Below the pieces are notes generated by a model. The model did no database searches. It was not told where the DNA came from and was given only the letters and a program-made list of their open reading frames with translations. Below are positions 44,131 through 56,215 of a stretch of 64,000 nt of DNA, piece after piece. The position numbers were made by a program, and so were the translations under genes. Location of the stretch: contig JAGTTD010000013.1 of NCBI GenBank assembly GCA_018398585.1, positions 12,561,237-12,625,236 of the forward strand, written 5' to 3'. The stretch comes from Simmondsia chinensis (taxonomy: Eukaryota; Streptophyta; Magnoliopsida; Caryophyllales; Simmondsiaceae). Each line of letters starts with the position of its first letter. Position 1 is the first letter of the stretch.

Positions 44131-46422
44131 TTGCTTGTATGAAGTTGGGAATGATATAAGTCTGAGCAAAAGCATCCTGATCATAAGATCTGATCACTTC
44201 AGTCATCCACTGTGATATAACTTACGAAATTGCAACACAAGAGGCTTCTGCTTCCCCCTCTTCCTGTCTTCTTGAAAGGGCATCTGCAACAGGATTATCA
44301 ACTCCTTTTCCTGTAGTCAATTGTATACTCCAACTCCAACATATTCATCAACCCTGTCCTTTGAACTCTTGCAGAGATTCTTTGCTCAAGCAAGTATTTG
44401 AGACTTTGGTGTCTGTTTTGATTACAAAATGACGACCTTCCAAGTAATGCCTCCATTTCTGAACTGCCAAGAGAATTTCCATGTATTCCTTCTCGTAAAT
44501 GGATAGCTTCTGATTCTTTGGACCCAAAGCCTGGTTGAGATAAGCCAATGGTCTTCCATTTTACGAAAGAACTGCTCCAATTCCACTACTGCAAGCATCA
44601 GTTTCCAATATAAAGGGCAGGCTGAAATCTTGCATTACCAATACTGGAGCCATTGTCGTAGCCTGCTTCAGCTGCGCAAAAGCTTCCTTAGCCAATTCAT
44701 TCCAATGGAAAGCCCCCTTCTTAAGCAGATTTGTCAATGGCTTTGCAATAATTCCATATCCAGCTATGAATTTGCGATAATAGCCTGTCAAACCCAAAAC
44801 CCCTCTTAGCTGCTTAAGAGATTTTGGTTCTACCAAACCTTCATAGCTTGAACCTTGCTTGGGTCTATAGCGACCCCATCAATAGAAATTATATGGCCAA
44901 GATACTCCACTTGTCTTTTGGCAAAGGTACATTTTAAGAATTTGGTAAATAACTTGTGTTGCCTCATGGTCTGAAATACCAAATCCAGGTGAGTAAGATG
45001 CTCCTGCAGAGTAGAGCTGTAGACTAAGATGTCATCAAAGAATACAAGCACAAATCTCCTTAAGTAAGGCTTAAACACAAGGTTCATCAATGCCTGGAAT
45101 GTTGCAGGGGCATTGGACAACCCAAAAGGCATCACCATGAATTCATAATGACCTTGGTGTGTTCTAAAAGCTGTTTTATGTATATCCTAGTCTTGCACTC
45201 GAATTTGATAATAGCCCTGCCTCAGATCCAGCTTGCTAAAATACCAAGAGCTATGAAGTTTATTCAACAGATCGTCTATAATTGGAATTGGGGAATTTAT
45301 CTTTAATTGTGAGATAGTTCAAGTGACGATAATCAATGCACATTTGTGAAGTCCCATCATTCTTTTTAACTAAGATTACCAGAGAACCAAAGGGGCTATG
45401 GCTTTGTCTTATGAATCTTGTCTTCAACAGGTCCTCAACTTGCTTTTCAATCTCATTCTTTTCTGAAAGAGGGTACTTATGAGGACGAAGGTTCACCGGA
45501 TTGGAGCCCTCCTTGAAGGTAATTGCATGATCAAGCTCCCCTTTTGGAGGTAAGGTCTCTAGCTATACAAACAAATCACCATACTCTTGAAGCAGAGAAT
45601 CCGCAGTTGTGTTGGAATCTAAAGCAGTGCTGGAATGCGAAGATGTGCTGGAATCTGTCTGATTGAGTAGAGTTGTCCTACCCATTGATAATTTCCCTTC
45701 TTCAGAACCTTTTGTAGACTCTTGCCTCTCATCAATTGGAGTTGATCTTGCTCCACATTGCTCTGTAACTTGATCTTTTGTCCTTCTCTCTCAAAGGATA
45801 CAGTGAGCTGGGAGAAATCAATAAGTATGGGGCTGAAGGACTTCATCCAATTAACTCCTAACACCATATGACAACCTCCCAACCTCAAAACTCTGAATTC
45901 ATACTCAAACTTGTGACCTTAAATCTTCCAATTGAACTTCTTACACTTCGTATGTGTCAAAATTGAATTCCCAATAACTACTGTGACAGCCAGAGGGCTA
46001 GTCTTGATCATTTCCTATCCCATAGCTCGTATAACCTTGGGAACCACAAAGCTATGTGTGCTCCTGCTGTCAATGAGTATCAATAAGTTACGTTGCCCAA
46101 CAACTCCCTTAATTCGAATGGAATTATTCGAGCCACTTCCTGTCAAAGCCTTTATAGAAATTTCAACTTCATTCTCCTCCTCAGAATCACCCTTAATCTC
46201 TTCCTCTTGCTCCCTAAAATCAAGCATGTCATTCTCCTCTGGCTCAGAAGCCTTTATTCTAGTAGCTGCCATGAGATACTTAGGGTCACACTTATGACCA
46301 AAGAAGTACTTCTGATTGCATTTAAAACAAAGCTTTTGAGGTCTTTTGTCTTTAGTACTGCTAGTTCTAATATTAGACTGAGTAAAGCATGCTGAAGATG
46401 AGCCACTTGCAGCATCTTTCAA
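44131..46422 (-). pseudogene. Zinc knuckle, protease, RT and RNase H of element F
   Basis: Minus strand. CFKCNQKYFFGHKC is the zinc knuckle (about 46330). Protease active site reads LIDSRSTHSFV, with Arg for the invariant Gly of DSG. Then [51 protein letters not shown] (45496-45260), [19 protein letters not shown] and [13 protein letters not shown] with the catalytic Asp pair (45138-44830), then [18 protein letters not shown]. RNase [16 protein letters not shown] and YEKEYMEILLAVQKWRHYL (44836-44348). The sequence to 44131 still reads as the end of RNase H (GKGVDNPVADALSR). Frames change and stops occur about every 100 codons. Confidence 0.9.
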
Positions 46423-46482
46423 TATCTGAGGGTCAGGAGCAGTTAATACTGAGCTCTCAACCTTCCTTGACTTTGAATAAGC

Positions 46483-47324
46483 TTAAGAAAGAATAGAAGG
46501 ATCAAATGCTTTAACCATGTTCTTGATTTTAGGCTTAAGTCCACTCACAAAGCTTGACACATAGTATGATTCCGGTGCCTCAAGATACACAGTCAACATC
46601 CTAGGTCGCAATCCTTCAAATCTTGTCATATGTTCCTTCACAGATGAGACTTGAGTGACCTTATTGAAGTTGTCCACTACTTCACCCACATCTTCATCCC
46701 CATATCTGTCACATAACTCATTTGCAAACTCAGTCCAAGTGATTGTAGGTCTACTGCACATCAAACTGTAATACCAGACTTCCAATTCTCCCCTCAAATA
46801 CATAACTGCCAACTCTACCTTCTCATGTTCTTCTATGTTGTAGAAAAGAAAATACCTCTCACATTTCCTTATCCATGATTGAGGCATTGTTCCTTCAAAG
46901 GATTATAAATTCACACGAGGCTGTCTAAAGCTATGACTCCTTGCACTAGATGCACTGTCATTATTGTCCATAGGAGGAGGTCGTGTATCACTGTTGTCCA
47001 CCACCGGTGGAGGTCTTGGATCAGGAGGTCTGTTTTGCTGATTTACAGGCAAGAGTATACTACCATTGACCTGTTGTTTCTGCCTTTCTATTTTCTGTTG
47101 CAATCCGTTAATTTGCTATAAGAACTCTTGAAATTGAGATTCAAACTTCTAATTCAAATCTTGCTGGAAGGTTTGCATCATATTCTGCATCATTTGCATC
47201 ACTTGATCCATATGATTTGGTTGATTAACTCCACTATCCTTGCCAGCAACTGCAGCAGCATAAGTAGCAACATTATTAGATGCATTGTTAGCTGCATAGC
47301 TCGAGTGTTAGGTCTACCAGCCAT
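46483..47324 (-). pseudogene. Gag of element F
   Basis: Start ATG at 47324 (minus, MAGRPNTRA, compare MADGVRTRSG in element E). A frameshifted N-terminal part contains a predicted helical stretch (LQQKIERQKQQV). The conserved capsid core 46887-46483 has SWIRKCERYFLFYNI, VELAVMYLRGELEVWYYSL, WTEFANELCDRYGDED and FVSGLKPKIKNMVKAFDP. The zinc knuckle is in the next segment (46422 on). Confidence 0.85.
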
Positions 47325-47449
47325 ACTCACCGATCGCCTGTTTCCAGCCAGATTGTCACTCAAACAATCAATTTCAGCACCTAGCCAGTTAAACTTTAAC
47401 AATCCAATCAAATTGAAGATCAATCAATCTGATCGCATGCAAGCTCAAG

Positions 47450-47461
47450 GCTCTGATACCA
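47450..47461 (-). promoter_or_regulatory. Primer-binding site, element F
   Basis: Minus strand exact TGGTATCAGAGC next to the 5' LTR. Confidence 0.95.
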
Positions 47462-47463
47462 AT

Positions 47464-47803
47464 TATTAAGGATCAAGATGAATCTTGATCTTAACATAGG
47501 AGAGAAAGAGGTAAGATTAGAAAAGAAGTGAAAGAGATGAGGAAGATAGATGAGAAAGAGTAATTCAAGATATTATTTCCTTCTTAAGAAATGACTCTTA
47601 TATGATAGCCTACTACTTATACCAATGCAATCAAGGACTAAACAATGAATCTAGACTCTATACTTAACTACCAACAAAGATCAGCCGCCAATATTGACTC
47701 AAAACAAGACTAACAAGGACTTAAGCAAAACTAACAACTGCCAACAATCTCCAACTGCCCTTCCCACCAAAACCAGCCTTTAATTTGAATCCGGGACATG
47801 ACA
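47464..47803 (-). repeat. 5' LTR of element F
   Basis: Partner of 38060-38422; 23 bp shorter through small deletions, and its plus-strand start has mutated from tg to ta. Confidence 0.95.
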
Positions 47804-48640
47804 GAAGGGCGGGTAGCCGCCTGTATCCGGATTTATATTATGCTTTTCACAATGGATTTGTGTTATGTTATATACGCATTCCTCTGGGGAGTTTATGATT
47901 GTGTTTGGTGTTTTTTGTGTGTGTGCTTGTAGTCATATTGAGATCTCCAAATTATTAGCGTTAGTCTACGAGCTTGTAGACTAGACTATAACATAACTAA
48001 TTTTCACACATGGTTAAGGTTGAGGTTGTACCCAACCCTAAACACAATCTTTTATACAAATTGATATTTAATTAGGTGTGACAAAGGAATTTGTTAGTGC
48101 TAATGTCATAATCCGTACTGCACCTAGGAAGATACGATGGGTTATGCCCTTATACTTGTTCATTACCCTAAACCCTAACTTAAGTATTAATTCAGGTTTA
48201 ATGTTGAATTAGGTGCAAGAAAGGAATTAAATAGTGCTAATGAGATAATCTATGCTACACTTGGAGTAATATAATAGGTTATGCCTTTATAGTAATTTAT
48301 TACCCTCAGCCCTAGTTTATATATTAACTCAAGCTTAAAGCTTGTGGCCTAAGTCCTTCAAGTTATTGTCCTAAGTAAAATGAAATAACGTGATACATGT
48401 AGAGGTACCCTGAATTTACTCCCTAAACCAACTTCAATTGAATTGACACTTTTATTTTATCATTAGTTTTGTTAATTTAGAAAACAAACCTTTCAAACAA
48501 ACTCCAAAACTCAAGATCAACCGCTTATTAACCACTAAATCTAACTTAACTCCGATTCCTTATGGATATGACTTGTATACCCAATTTAGCTACGACTTCT
48601 CATATGCTTGCGAGTACATGGTTTTAAAACACTATATGTT
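47804..48640 (+). repeat. LTR of element G, right part
   Basis: Continuation of 37751-38059. Contains two imperfect tandem units of about 135 bp (about 48069-48200 and 48205-48330; shared aattaggtg, agaaaggaatt, tagtgctaatg, ggttatgcc, attaccct). It ends before a decayed primer site, so the LTR was over 1.1 kb, as in Athila/Tat elements. Confidence 0.6.
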
Positions 48641-48642
48641 TT

Positions 48643-48660
48643 TGGCGCCATTAACAGAGA
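48643..48660 (+). promoter_or_regulatory. Decayed primer-binding site, element G
   Basis: tggcgccattaacagaga resembles the Athila/Tat-type site that begins TGGCGCCGTTGCCGGGGA. Eight leading bases are intact and the rest is mutated. Confidence 0.6.
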
Positions 48661-49000
48661 ATCGGTAGGCTAAGTTGATTTAGAAATTAACAAGTTATTT
48701 TTTATTTCTATTTTATTTGTTTAAAAAAAAAAGAAAAACAAAACTTACTTATTTTTCATTATTCTATTTTTCGGTTTTATTTTAATTAGTTTACTTTTCT
48801 ATTTTATTTTTTTCTGTTCATTTTTATTTATTTATTTTAAATAGTTTTTAATTTGAATTAGTTTAACGAGTTATTTTCTAGTTTTAATTTTTTTTATTTT
48901 AAGAAAAAAAAGAAAAGAAAAAAACCAACTCTTTTTTTATTAGTGTATTTTTCTTTTTTGTTTATTTTATTTATTTATTTATTTTAATTATTTTTTTTTG
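48661..49000 (+). other. T-rich leader of element G
   Basis: Long runs of T with atttatttattt; no coding signal. Such leaders precede gag in Athila-like elements. Confidence 0.5.
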
Positions 49001-49002
49001 TT

Positions 49003-50794
49003 ATGGCCGCCTTCACACCACATATGATTGAGGACCACTTTATTCCCCAAAAGTACGTTGCACCCGCTGAAGTTGTGTTACCTGCCGTGGTTAATGCAAG
49101 CTTCAAAATTAAGCCCGAGATCATCAACATGCTCCCCACTTTCTATGGGAAGCCGATAGAGAGCCCATAAAAGCACTTTGATATGTTTACAGAAATTTGC
49201 GAAACTTGTCTCTATCAAGATTTCTCGATGGATCATATTAGGATACGTCTTTTTCCATTCTCGTTAAAGGACGTAGACAAAAGGTGGTTTTAATCTCTTC
49301 CGAGAGGTGAAGTCACCACTTGGGCTGACCTCCAACAAATGTTGATCAAGTTTTATCCTAAAGCTAGAACTATGGCTGTTAGGTGTGCAATTAACAGTTT
49401 CGAACAAAAGGATCAAGAAAAATTTTATGAAAGTTGGGAAATATTCAAGGAGCTCCTTAGAAGCTGTTGCCACCATAGGTCACCCATGTGGGCTCTAATG
49501 CAAAATTTTTATGTTGGTGTCACTACGCCCAGTAAACAGATGGTTAATGCTTCATTCGGGGGAAGCATTTAACCAATAGTATAAGAATGAAACATGGACC
49601 CTTTTCGAGCATCTTAGTGAGCACTCTTTTGACCAGGCCCATCTTCTAGGATGGTTAGGGGAGGTGCACATGGTGTCTATGGGGTGGCACCAAATGATGA
49701 CTTCACATTTAAGTTAGAGGCACTCAGTGCGAAATTTTATCAGATCATGGCATCTCAGGCTAATCCTACTAACGTACATGCGATTAATGCTGCTAAGTCA
49801 TCACTTGATGCCAACACCAGTGGCATTTGTTTTAGCGCTGACCATTCTGTACTTAAATGTCTTTATGCCTCACAATTTTCCAAATTTGTGCAGGAACAGG
49901 TATTTGCAGCGTAGGGTTTTTCAAAGAGCGGTAACTCGTTCTCCATCACCTACCATCCTGGGTGGTACAACCACCCAAATTTCTCGTGGAGACAGACTGA
50001 CCATCATAATCCACCCACGAGACAACAAAATCCTGGTATTATAGGTAACGCACACCCTCTTGCCTTTTCAGGAGGACAGAGGTACATTTTCTTAGTGCAC
50101 CCACTATGTTTTGCATGTTGAGCCCCCTCCCCCACCTTCGGGATATTTTTCTCAGTTCGTGGAGCATATGCTCCGATTCATGGACGACAGTGCGCAACTA
50201 GTTTGATCCCATTCTATGTCCATGGCTAGATTAGAAGAGCAGATTGGATAATTGACCCAAGAACATCATAGGCAAGAGGAAGGGAGGTTACCCTCCCAAC
50301 CTCTCACAATTCTAGCAAGGTCAATTAGCTCTAACCTTAACTTGCCTCCTCACGAGAAAGTTCAGGTGGTGTCGGTGTCTAGGGAGAGGTACCTTAGAGA
50401 TGTGGAGGTCGAGATTACGAAGGAGAGCACCCCCCCCCCCCCCCCCAACAACTGCGGATGGGGAGGACCTACAACATAGGGTTTTGAGCCTGTTGTCCCT
50501 TTTCCTTCAGCCCTCATTAGACCCAAGAAGAAGGATGACCCAAAGAGAGCTGAGTTCATAGATGTGTTTAAGGATGTGAAGATCAACTTATTGTTGATTG
50601 AAGTTATTAAACACATTCCTATGTATGCCAAGTTCCTCAAGGCCCTTCGCACTAAAAAGAAGCGTGCACAAGTGCATATCCCAAAGGGGGTCTGGCTCAC
50701 AGAAAACGTGAGTAGCATTGTAAATTCAGGTGCTCCACCCAAGTTTCGAGACCCTAGAGCTTTTATGGTTCCATGTGTCTTAGGAGAGCGTTAC
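49003..50794 (+). pseudogene. Athila/Tat-like gag and start of the protease region (G)
   Basis: ATG at 49003. MAAFTPHMIEDHF, then INMLPTFYGKPIESP, HFDMFTEICETC, LFPFSLKDVDKRWF, TWADLQQMLIKFYPKARTM and FEQKDQEKFYESWEIFKELL are the capsid core typical of this lineage. Stops fall at about 49168, 49291 and 49570. The middle (49600-50450) is a degraded linker with a run of C (50431-50446). Then PFPSALIRPKKKDD, IDVFKDVKINLLLIEVIKHI, MYAKFLKALRTKK and FMVPCVLGE form the conserved segment before the protease. The frame is cut at 50794 by element D. RT and integrase would lie beyond the window. Confidence 0.8.
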
Positions 50795-51255
50795 TGTTAT
50801 GATTCTCATAATAGGGGGCATATGAAATAGAGTATAAATGTAATAAGGTGTTGAATCTAGCTGATGGAGTTGTGTAAGCTAGTTGATATTGTAATTAGAG
50901 TAAGTCTTGATGTAATTAGTAGCTTAAGCTTTGGTTAAGTCATGTAATAAGTGAAGTCTAGAGCTTAGTGGTCAATGCCGGTCAATAGTGGCGGCTAAGT
51001 AGGTGGTTGGCGGGTATAGCATGAGTTAGATGCAATGTAGTAGATCATATCATGTAAGTAGTATAAATAGTAAGGCTTAGGCTTGTAATCATGTAACTTT
51101 TGATGAATGACAAATTGATATCTTTGACATCTCTCTCTCAACTTCTCATCTCCTTTCCCTTCTTGTCTCTTCTTAACTCTAAATCCTATCCTCATCTTGT
51201 ACTCTCACTATCCCAACCAAGGTTAAGGTCCAAGAGTAATATTTGAAGCTTAACA
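50795..51255 (+). repeat. 5' LTR of element D
   Basis: TGTTATGATTCTCATAATAG ... AGCTTAACA; TATA box gtataaatag at 51061; pyrimidine-rich U5 (ctctctcaacttctcatctc). Nearly the inverse of the LTRs of A. Confidence 0.95.
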
Positions 51256-51257
51256 AT

Positions 51258-51269
51258 TGGTATCAGAGC
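51258..51269 (+). promoter_or_regulatory. Primer-binding site, element D
   Basis: Exact TGGTATCAGAGC two bases after the LTR. Confidence 0.95.
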
Positions 51270-51479
51270 CTTGATTTGGCTTCCAAATCAAGGTCTAAAT
51301 TAGAAAAATCACAAAATCTGATTGATTGTGTTGCAATTAATCAACAAAAACAGTTTGATACTGATTTGGTTCAGTTTTATATGATCAAGAATTCAATTCT
51401 GAATTCTGATCGTGAAGAGCTTTGTGTTATTGCCTTACTGATCAGCAAGGCCGGGGAGTTTCTTTCTGTTGGGATAAAA

Positions 51480-52042
51480 TGTTATGATCCAAGAATCCGA
51501 GGCATGAGCTGAGGGTGGCTGTGTGGCTGTCCTGCTGCTAGGCTGCTGCTGTTAGCTGCTGTGTGCTGCGTTGGGGGCTGTCTTGCAGCCATTTAATGAT
51601 CATTTAGTGTAGGGAAGTTGTATTAGCTCGTTGATATTGTAACTAGAATGAGTCTTGATGTAAGTAGTTGCATAAGTCTCTTGTTAAGTCTTGTAATAAG
51701 TGAAGTCTAGTGTCATGAAGCCTTGGTGTTCATTGGCCGGTCAAGGTTGGCGGCTAGTTAGTTAGGTGGCGGGTAAGTCGGTTAGGCCATTGTTCCAAAT
51801 GCATTGTATCTCTAGATATTTTTAGTCTTAAGCCATCCTAGGAGGAAGTAGTATAAATAGATGGCTCTAGCTTGTATTCAAAACAACTTTGATTAATGAA
51901 TTTGATATCCTTTGATATCTCTCTCTACTTCTCATTTTCTTTCCCTTCTTATCTCATCTCAACTCTATATTCTCTTCTCATCTCATACTCTCACTATCCC
52001 AACCAAGGTTGAGGTTCAAGAGCAATCTTTGAAATCTTAACA
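51480..52042 (+). repeat. 5' LTR of element B
   Basis: Starts TGTTATGATCCAAGAATCCG and ends GAAATCTTAACA; TATA box gtataaatag at 51851. Confidence 0.95.
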
Positions 52043-52044
52043 AT

Positions 52045-52056
52045 TGGTATCAGAGC
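52045..52056 (+). promoter_or_regulatory. Primer-binding site, element B
   Basis: Exact TGGTATCAGAGC two bases after the LTR. Confidence 0.95.
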
Positions 52057-53128
52057 CTTGATTTGGCTTCCGAATGAAGCTCATATCCAAAAAATGCAAA
52101 ATCCGATTGATTGTGTTGCGATTAATCAACAAATACAGTTGATACTGATTTAGTTCAGTTTTACTTGATCAAGAATTCAATTCTGAATTCTGTTCGTGAA
52201 GACTTTTGTGGACTGTCTTATGCATTGTGAACTGCACGGCCTGGGAGTTGCTTCCGGTTGGGATATACTTGATTGAGTTACATTGAAGAAAGTTGATTTG
52301 ATCAGTATTTGTTAATTTCATTCAACATCAATGCCGATTCAAATTGAATTCAATAGAATTAATCAAGCATCAGCTGCTGAGTTGTGTACTGATGCATAGC
52401 ATGAGTTGCTGAAGTTTGAGTGCTGAACTTAATTGTTCTTGATCAATTATTCATTTGATCAGTAAGAGAAGAAGTTAAAAGTGAGCTATTTGATCCACAT
52501 TATACTTGACCATAATCAAAAGATCAGAAACAAGTTGCATTGAGGTGATTTTAGATTCTACAATTCAGAAATTGAGGTTGAGGTAACTATTTTCTGAACT
52601 ACAAGTTACACTCTTGATCTGAATCTGCTTTTGTTGCTGAATTGTGATGAAATTGTGTTGATAAGCATAGAAGTGGTGAGAATTATCAGAATCTGCGTTG
52701 AATTGTTAAGAATTATATGTTATTGAGTCGAGCTTTGCTTAGGCGAAAATCTGACAACGAACTGATCACTGAAAGTGTTGAAATCCGATTTTATCCTTAA
52801 AGATTGTAGTGAATTGTGTGTTTAAATCATCATTACAGACAAAAATCGAACCTAATTCAGATGCTTAGTCTGAATTATTCAAGAAAACACCTCTATTAGG
52901 GTTTGTTCGAAGTTGGGGTTCGTTCGCGAATTCTACAAGTTTTGGTTTGTAATCAGTGACGTTTATTGAACCATTATCAAGGGATTGTTTGTACGAATGA
53001 AGAAGTAGAACTTCATTAAGCAATCGGTTGTGGAAGAGTGGCGAAACAAGTCTTCCTCTTCTGCGATTTTCGAACTCATATCCTGCGAACTGAGTTGTTC
53101 CAGATTGAAGTTGTTGTTCATTGTCAAT
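52057..53128 (+). other. Leader of element B
   Basis: About 1.07 kb without a coding frame. It is closely similar to the D leader (62544-63400), for example attcaacatcaaagc/atgcc, gttgctga, tgaggttgaggtaac, agaattatatgttatt and tagggtttgttcga. A packaging signal for a non-autonomous element would be expected here; that is inference. Confidence 0.7.
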
Positions 53129-54652
53129 ATGGCTGAGTTGACTGAGCAGTTGAAGAAATTAAGGCAAGAATTGAGACAAGAACGTGAAGAATATGAGCGG
53201 AAAAGGAGACAGGATTGGGACGATAAGATGCGGCGACTTATGATTCAGCAATGTTTAGCTTATCCTAACATCAGTCGTGCTGGTGTTCTTGATGCAAATG
53301 AGTTTCCGGAGCTAGTGGATAGCGTTAGACAACGGAAGTTCCGTGTTGAGTGAAAAGAGAGAGTGGAATCTGTTGCCATTGGAGATAAACTCGTCCCCGA
53401 TAATCCCGAAATTGATGAAAACAAGTTAGAAGAACCTGAGTTTGAACAAGATGATCCTTATGAAGACTCTTTGCTAGAGTTAGAGTATCTTGATGATGTT
53501 GGGGCACAGTATGACATACATCCGGAATGGGAATACGATTTTCATGTCAAAGGAATGTTAAAGAAAGCAAAGAATAAGATGAAAAGGAACCATCTAAATG
53601 AAGCGTTGAAGGATTTTTGGGGTAAAAAGAAGTTGGCAAAGTAGAAATTGAAGCGAGAGGTTGTGTTTCAGCCGAGGATGCTTGATGATCAACAAGAATT
53701 AACTCAAGATGCTACTCTTACTGAGGCAGAAGCTAGTATACAAGATTCAGTTATGTATGCCGGTATACAAGGATTGGTTGCTGCAGAATCTGTGATTCCA
53801 ATTGAAAAACTTGAAGTTACTGCTGAAATATCACTGACTACATCTCCAAATCAGTTAAGTAATACTCCATGGCAAGCTGGAAAGCAGAATCGAAGCACCT
53901 TCACTGCTGAGCAACCTCATTTTGCTGGGAAAGTTGAGGTTACTGCGGAAGTAACACTAGAAGCATCACAAAATGTGTTAAGCACTTCGCCAAGGCATTT
54001 TGATACTCATAATCAGCAATTGCTTTGTGCTGGCAGTAATGTATGTGACACAAAACAAGGTGCACGGAGTGGAGAAATAGTGTGTTCAAATACATATTCA
54101 TATGACGAGTTGCCTCCTGATCTGGGAGAAGATTCTCAAGTTTATATGAAGCCGGAAAGAGTCAATTTTCTGTTAAAGAGAAGTAATCATGTTGCGAGGG
54201 TGCGTTTCAAGGTTCAATGAAGGAGAAGCATGGTGTCTATACAAGCAAATGATCTGTTGGAAGTCTGTAAATTCAGTAAAGCACTGAAACAGATTCTGGT
54301 TCAAACCAAAATCAGTAAAATCGATGCTTTAGCTGATGTAATTGATGTTGGAAGTCCCTTTGATCCGGGGAAGGTAGATCGTGATTGTAACAAGCTGAAA
54401 CATGCGGCCGAGTTCGAGGAAGGGCTCAAGCAAACTGCTAAAATCAGTTTCCGAGTTCAATTTGGGCCAAGACTGATTTCTGGAAGAATTCTTAACATGT
54501 TAGAAGTTCACAAATCGGGTACTGATCTAAAAATGAGATTCGTTCAGCCAAGATCCATTAGCATTAAAGGTCTTTGGGTTATTTTCGATAGTGGAAGACC
54601 CCCTGAGGTCTTGGTGGAATCTGGTAGCGGCAGTTTTTCTGGTATGGCTGTG
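53129..54652 (+). pseudogene. Unknown long ORF of element B, first half
   Basis: Function unknown. From the ATG at 53129 one frame runs to the insertion point of E, with stops at 53351, 53642 and 54218 only. Residues 1-45 are heptad-like and rich in Arg, Glu and Lys (LRQELRQEREEYERKRRQDW), a likely coiled coil. An acidic part (PEIDENKLEEPEFEQDD, ED/EL-rich) leads to the family block HPEWEYDFHVKGM, NKMKRNHLNEALKDFWGKKK, VVFQPRMLDDQQELTQDA. MYAGIQGLVAAESVIP follows, then two similar units EVTAEISLTTSPNQLSNTP and EVTAEVTLEASQNVLSTSP. Then LPPDLGEDSQVYMK and VNFLLKRSNHVARVRFKV, and near the end IFDSGRPPEVL. Element E sits exactly between two codons at 54652, and the frame resumes unbroken at 60381. 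Confidence 0.85.
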
Positions 54653-55052
54653 TGGTACGATTTAATAAATTTTACTTGTAATGCATTTTTATTTTTAGTA
54701 TTACTTTTGATTAGAGTCTATATGATGTAATCAATTAAAATTGCACTAGTTAAAATGGATTTAGACAAATTCAGCAGCAAGTTGCAGCCTGTGCAAATAG
54801 AAATTCAGCTAGAGTTTGTTACAAGCAGAGGAATATTCGGCTGTTGCCTAGCTAGGGTTTTGATCTGAATTCATGTATAAATGGAGTGATTATAGTGTAA
54901 TTTTGATCAGGAAATCAAATGAAATCTTATTTCTAAGGGAATTCTCTATTTCTCATCTCATTTCTCTATTTTCTCATCCCCTTCCCTTCTTTTATCATCT
55001 CAAACTCTCTTCTACAAGGTTAGATTTCGAAATTAATTTTGGGAAGCTAACA
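54653..55052 (+). repeat. 5' LTR of element E
   Basis: Starts tggtacga (tgttacga in the other copy), TATA-like atgtataaatgg at 54874, ends gggaagctaaca. Confidence 0.95.
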
Positions 55053-55054
55053 AT

Positions 55055-55066
55055 TGGTATCGGAGT
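55055..55066 (+). promoter_or_regulatory. Primer-binding site, element E
   Basis: TGGTATCGGAGT, two changes from the initiator-Met consensus. Confidence 0.8.
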
Positions 55067-55123
55067 CGGTTTTATCAATCAACAACATTGATTGAGCTGT
55101 TAAAAAAAAAAATTCAAAGCAAA

Positions 55124-56215
55124 ATGGCAGATGGAGTTCGGACAAGGTCAGGAGCTGGAGGAGCAAACGCAACTGGGTCCAATCTGGATTTCGTTGCTGC
55201 TATCACTAGAAACCCTATAGCTGGACCTCAAAATGCCACTAAGGAAGATCTTCAAGAGATGCAGCAAGGGTTTAATCAGAGAATGGATCAGATTTTGGCA
55301 TTGTTGATGGATAAAGATACTAAAGATGCCAAGGTGCAAGACCGATTGCAACACATTGAGGAGAAACTTGAACACTTGCAAGAACAAGTTAACAAACATG
55401 GTGAATCAAGTGTTGAGGCCATCCTCAAACCCGCAACTCAGATTCATCTGACAGTGGAAGTCGATCAGCAGCAACCGAGTAGCGAACAGCAGCAAGTCAG
55501 CTTGGACAGACCTCAAGAAGGAATGCACACCCGAGGTAAATCTCCTATGTTACAACCTGGCGTAGGACCATCAATTAACATTAGGTCAGCTGCAAATCAA
55601 CCTATTCGACTTGAAATTAATATAGAAAATCACAATCGAGTATCCGGACCTGCTAACTACCGGGCCAATGCTGAAAATTCAGAACAGAACAGCAGGCTAT
55701 ATTATTTTGTTACGCACCAAAATGTATCAGACGATGTGTTCGATCATATTGATAGACCACCTGATCAACCATATCAACATAGGACCGTGACCAATGACAA
55801 CACCACTGGGGGTAAGAGTGGCTCTTACAGGCAGCCAAGGGTAGAAATCGACCCTTTTGATGGAAAGCAACCGGAATCTTGGCTTAGGAGATGTGATCGA
55901 TACTTTTTATATTATAATACCTGAGGGAAGCTCCAACTAGCTGCAGTCCATCTTCATGGTGATTATGAGGTTTGGTACTATAGTTTGTTGAAAAGCAAAC
56001 CACATCTTTCTTGGGGCCTTTTCGTAGAAGAGATGTGTGAACGGCATGGTGAAGGAGAATCAATGGATGTTGTGGATAACTTCAACAAGTTGGTCCAAAC
56101 ATCAAGTGTGAGAGAATGCATGCTTAGATTTGAGAGCAAATTTGATGTCAGTTCTGGCCATTGCTCCCGAGGATGCCGAATCATACTACGTTTCTTGCTT
56201 TATGAGTGGCCTTAA
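55124..56215 (+). pseudogene. Gag of element E
   Basis: ATG at 55124 (MADGVRTRSG). A helical stretch follows (LQHIEEKLEHLQEQVNKH, about residues 75-95), then a Gln/Pro-rich linker. The capsid core starts PFDGKQPESWLRRCDRYFLY. A TGA at 55922 interrupts it and the same frame goes on (GDYEVWYYSLLKSKPH, LFVEEMCERHGEGESM). At about 56130-56160 the reading shifts to the pol frame, where capsid ends as SCFMSGLKPRIKNMVKAIGP. Close relative of the F gag. Confidence 0.9.

Larger units (their letters stand above)
38060..47803 (-). mobile_element. Ty3/gypsy chromovirus-like element F, with A nested in pol
   Basis: LTRs 38060-38422 and 47464-47803; perfect 5-bp target duplication GAAGG outside. Minus-strand order: 5' LTR, primer-binding site (47461-47450), gag, zinc knuckle, protease, RT, RNase H, then element A (39805-44125), then integrase, polypurine tract (aaggggagggtat, about 38435-38423), 3' LTR. 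Broken by many stops. It lies inside the LTR/leader of element G. Confidence 0.95.

Noticed and set aside
50431..50446. C-run as a programmed frameshift site
   Set aside because: Long homopolymers of C also occur at 12712 and 22361 in non-coding DNA; replication slippage or sequencing error is the simpler reading.
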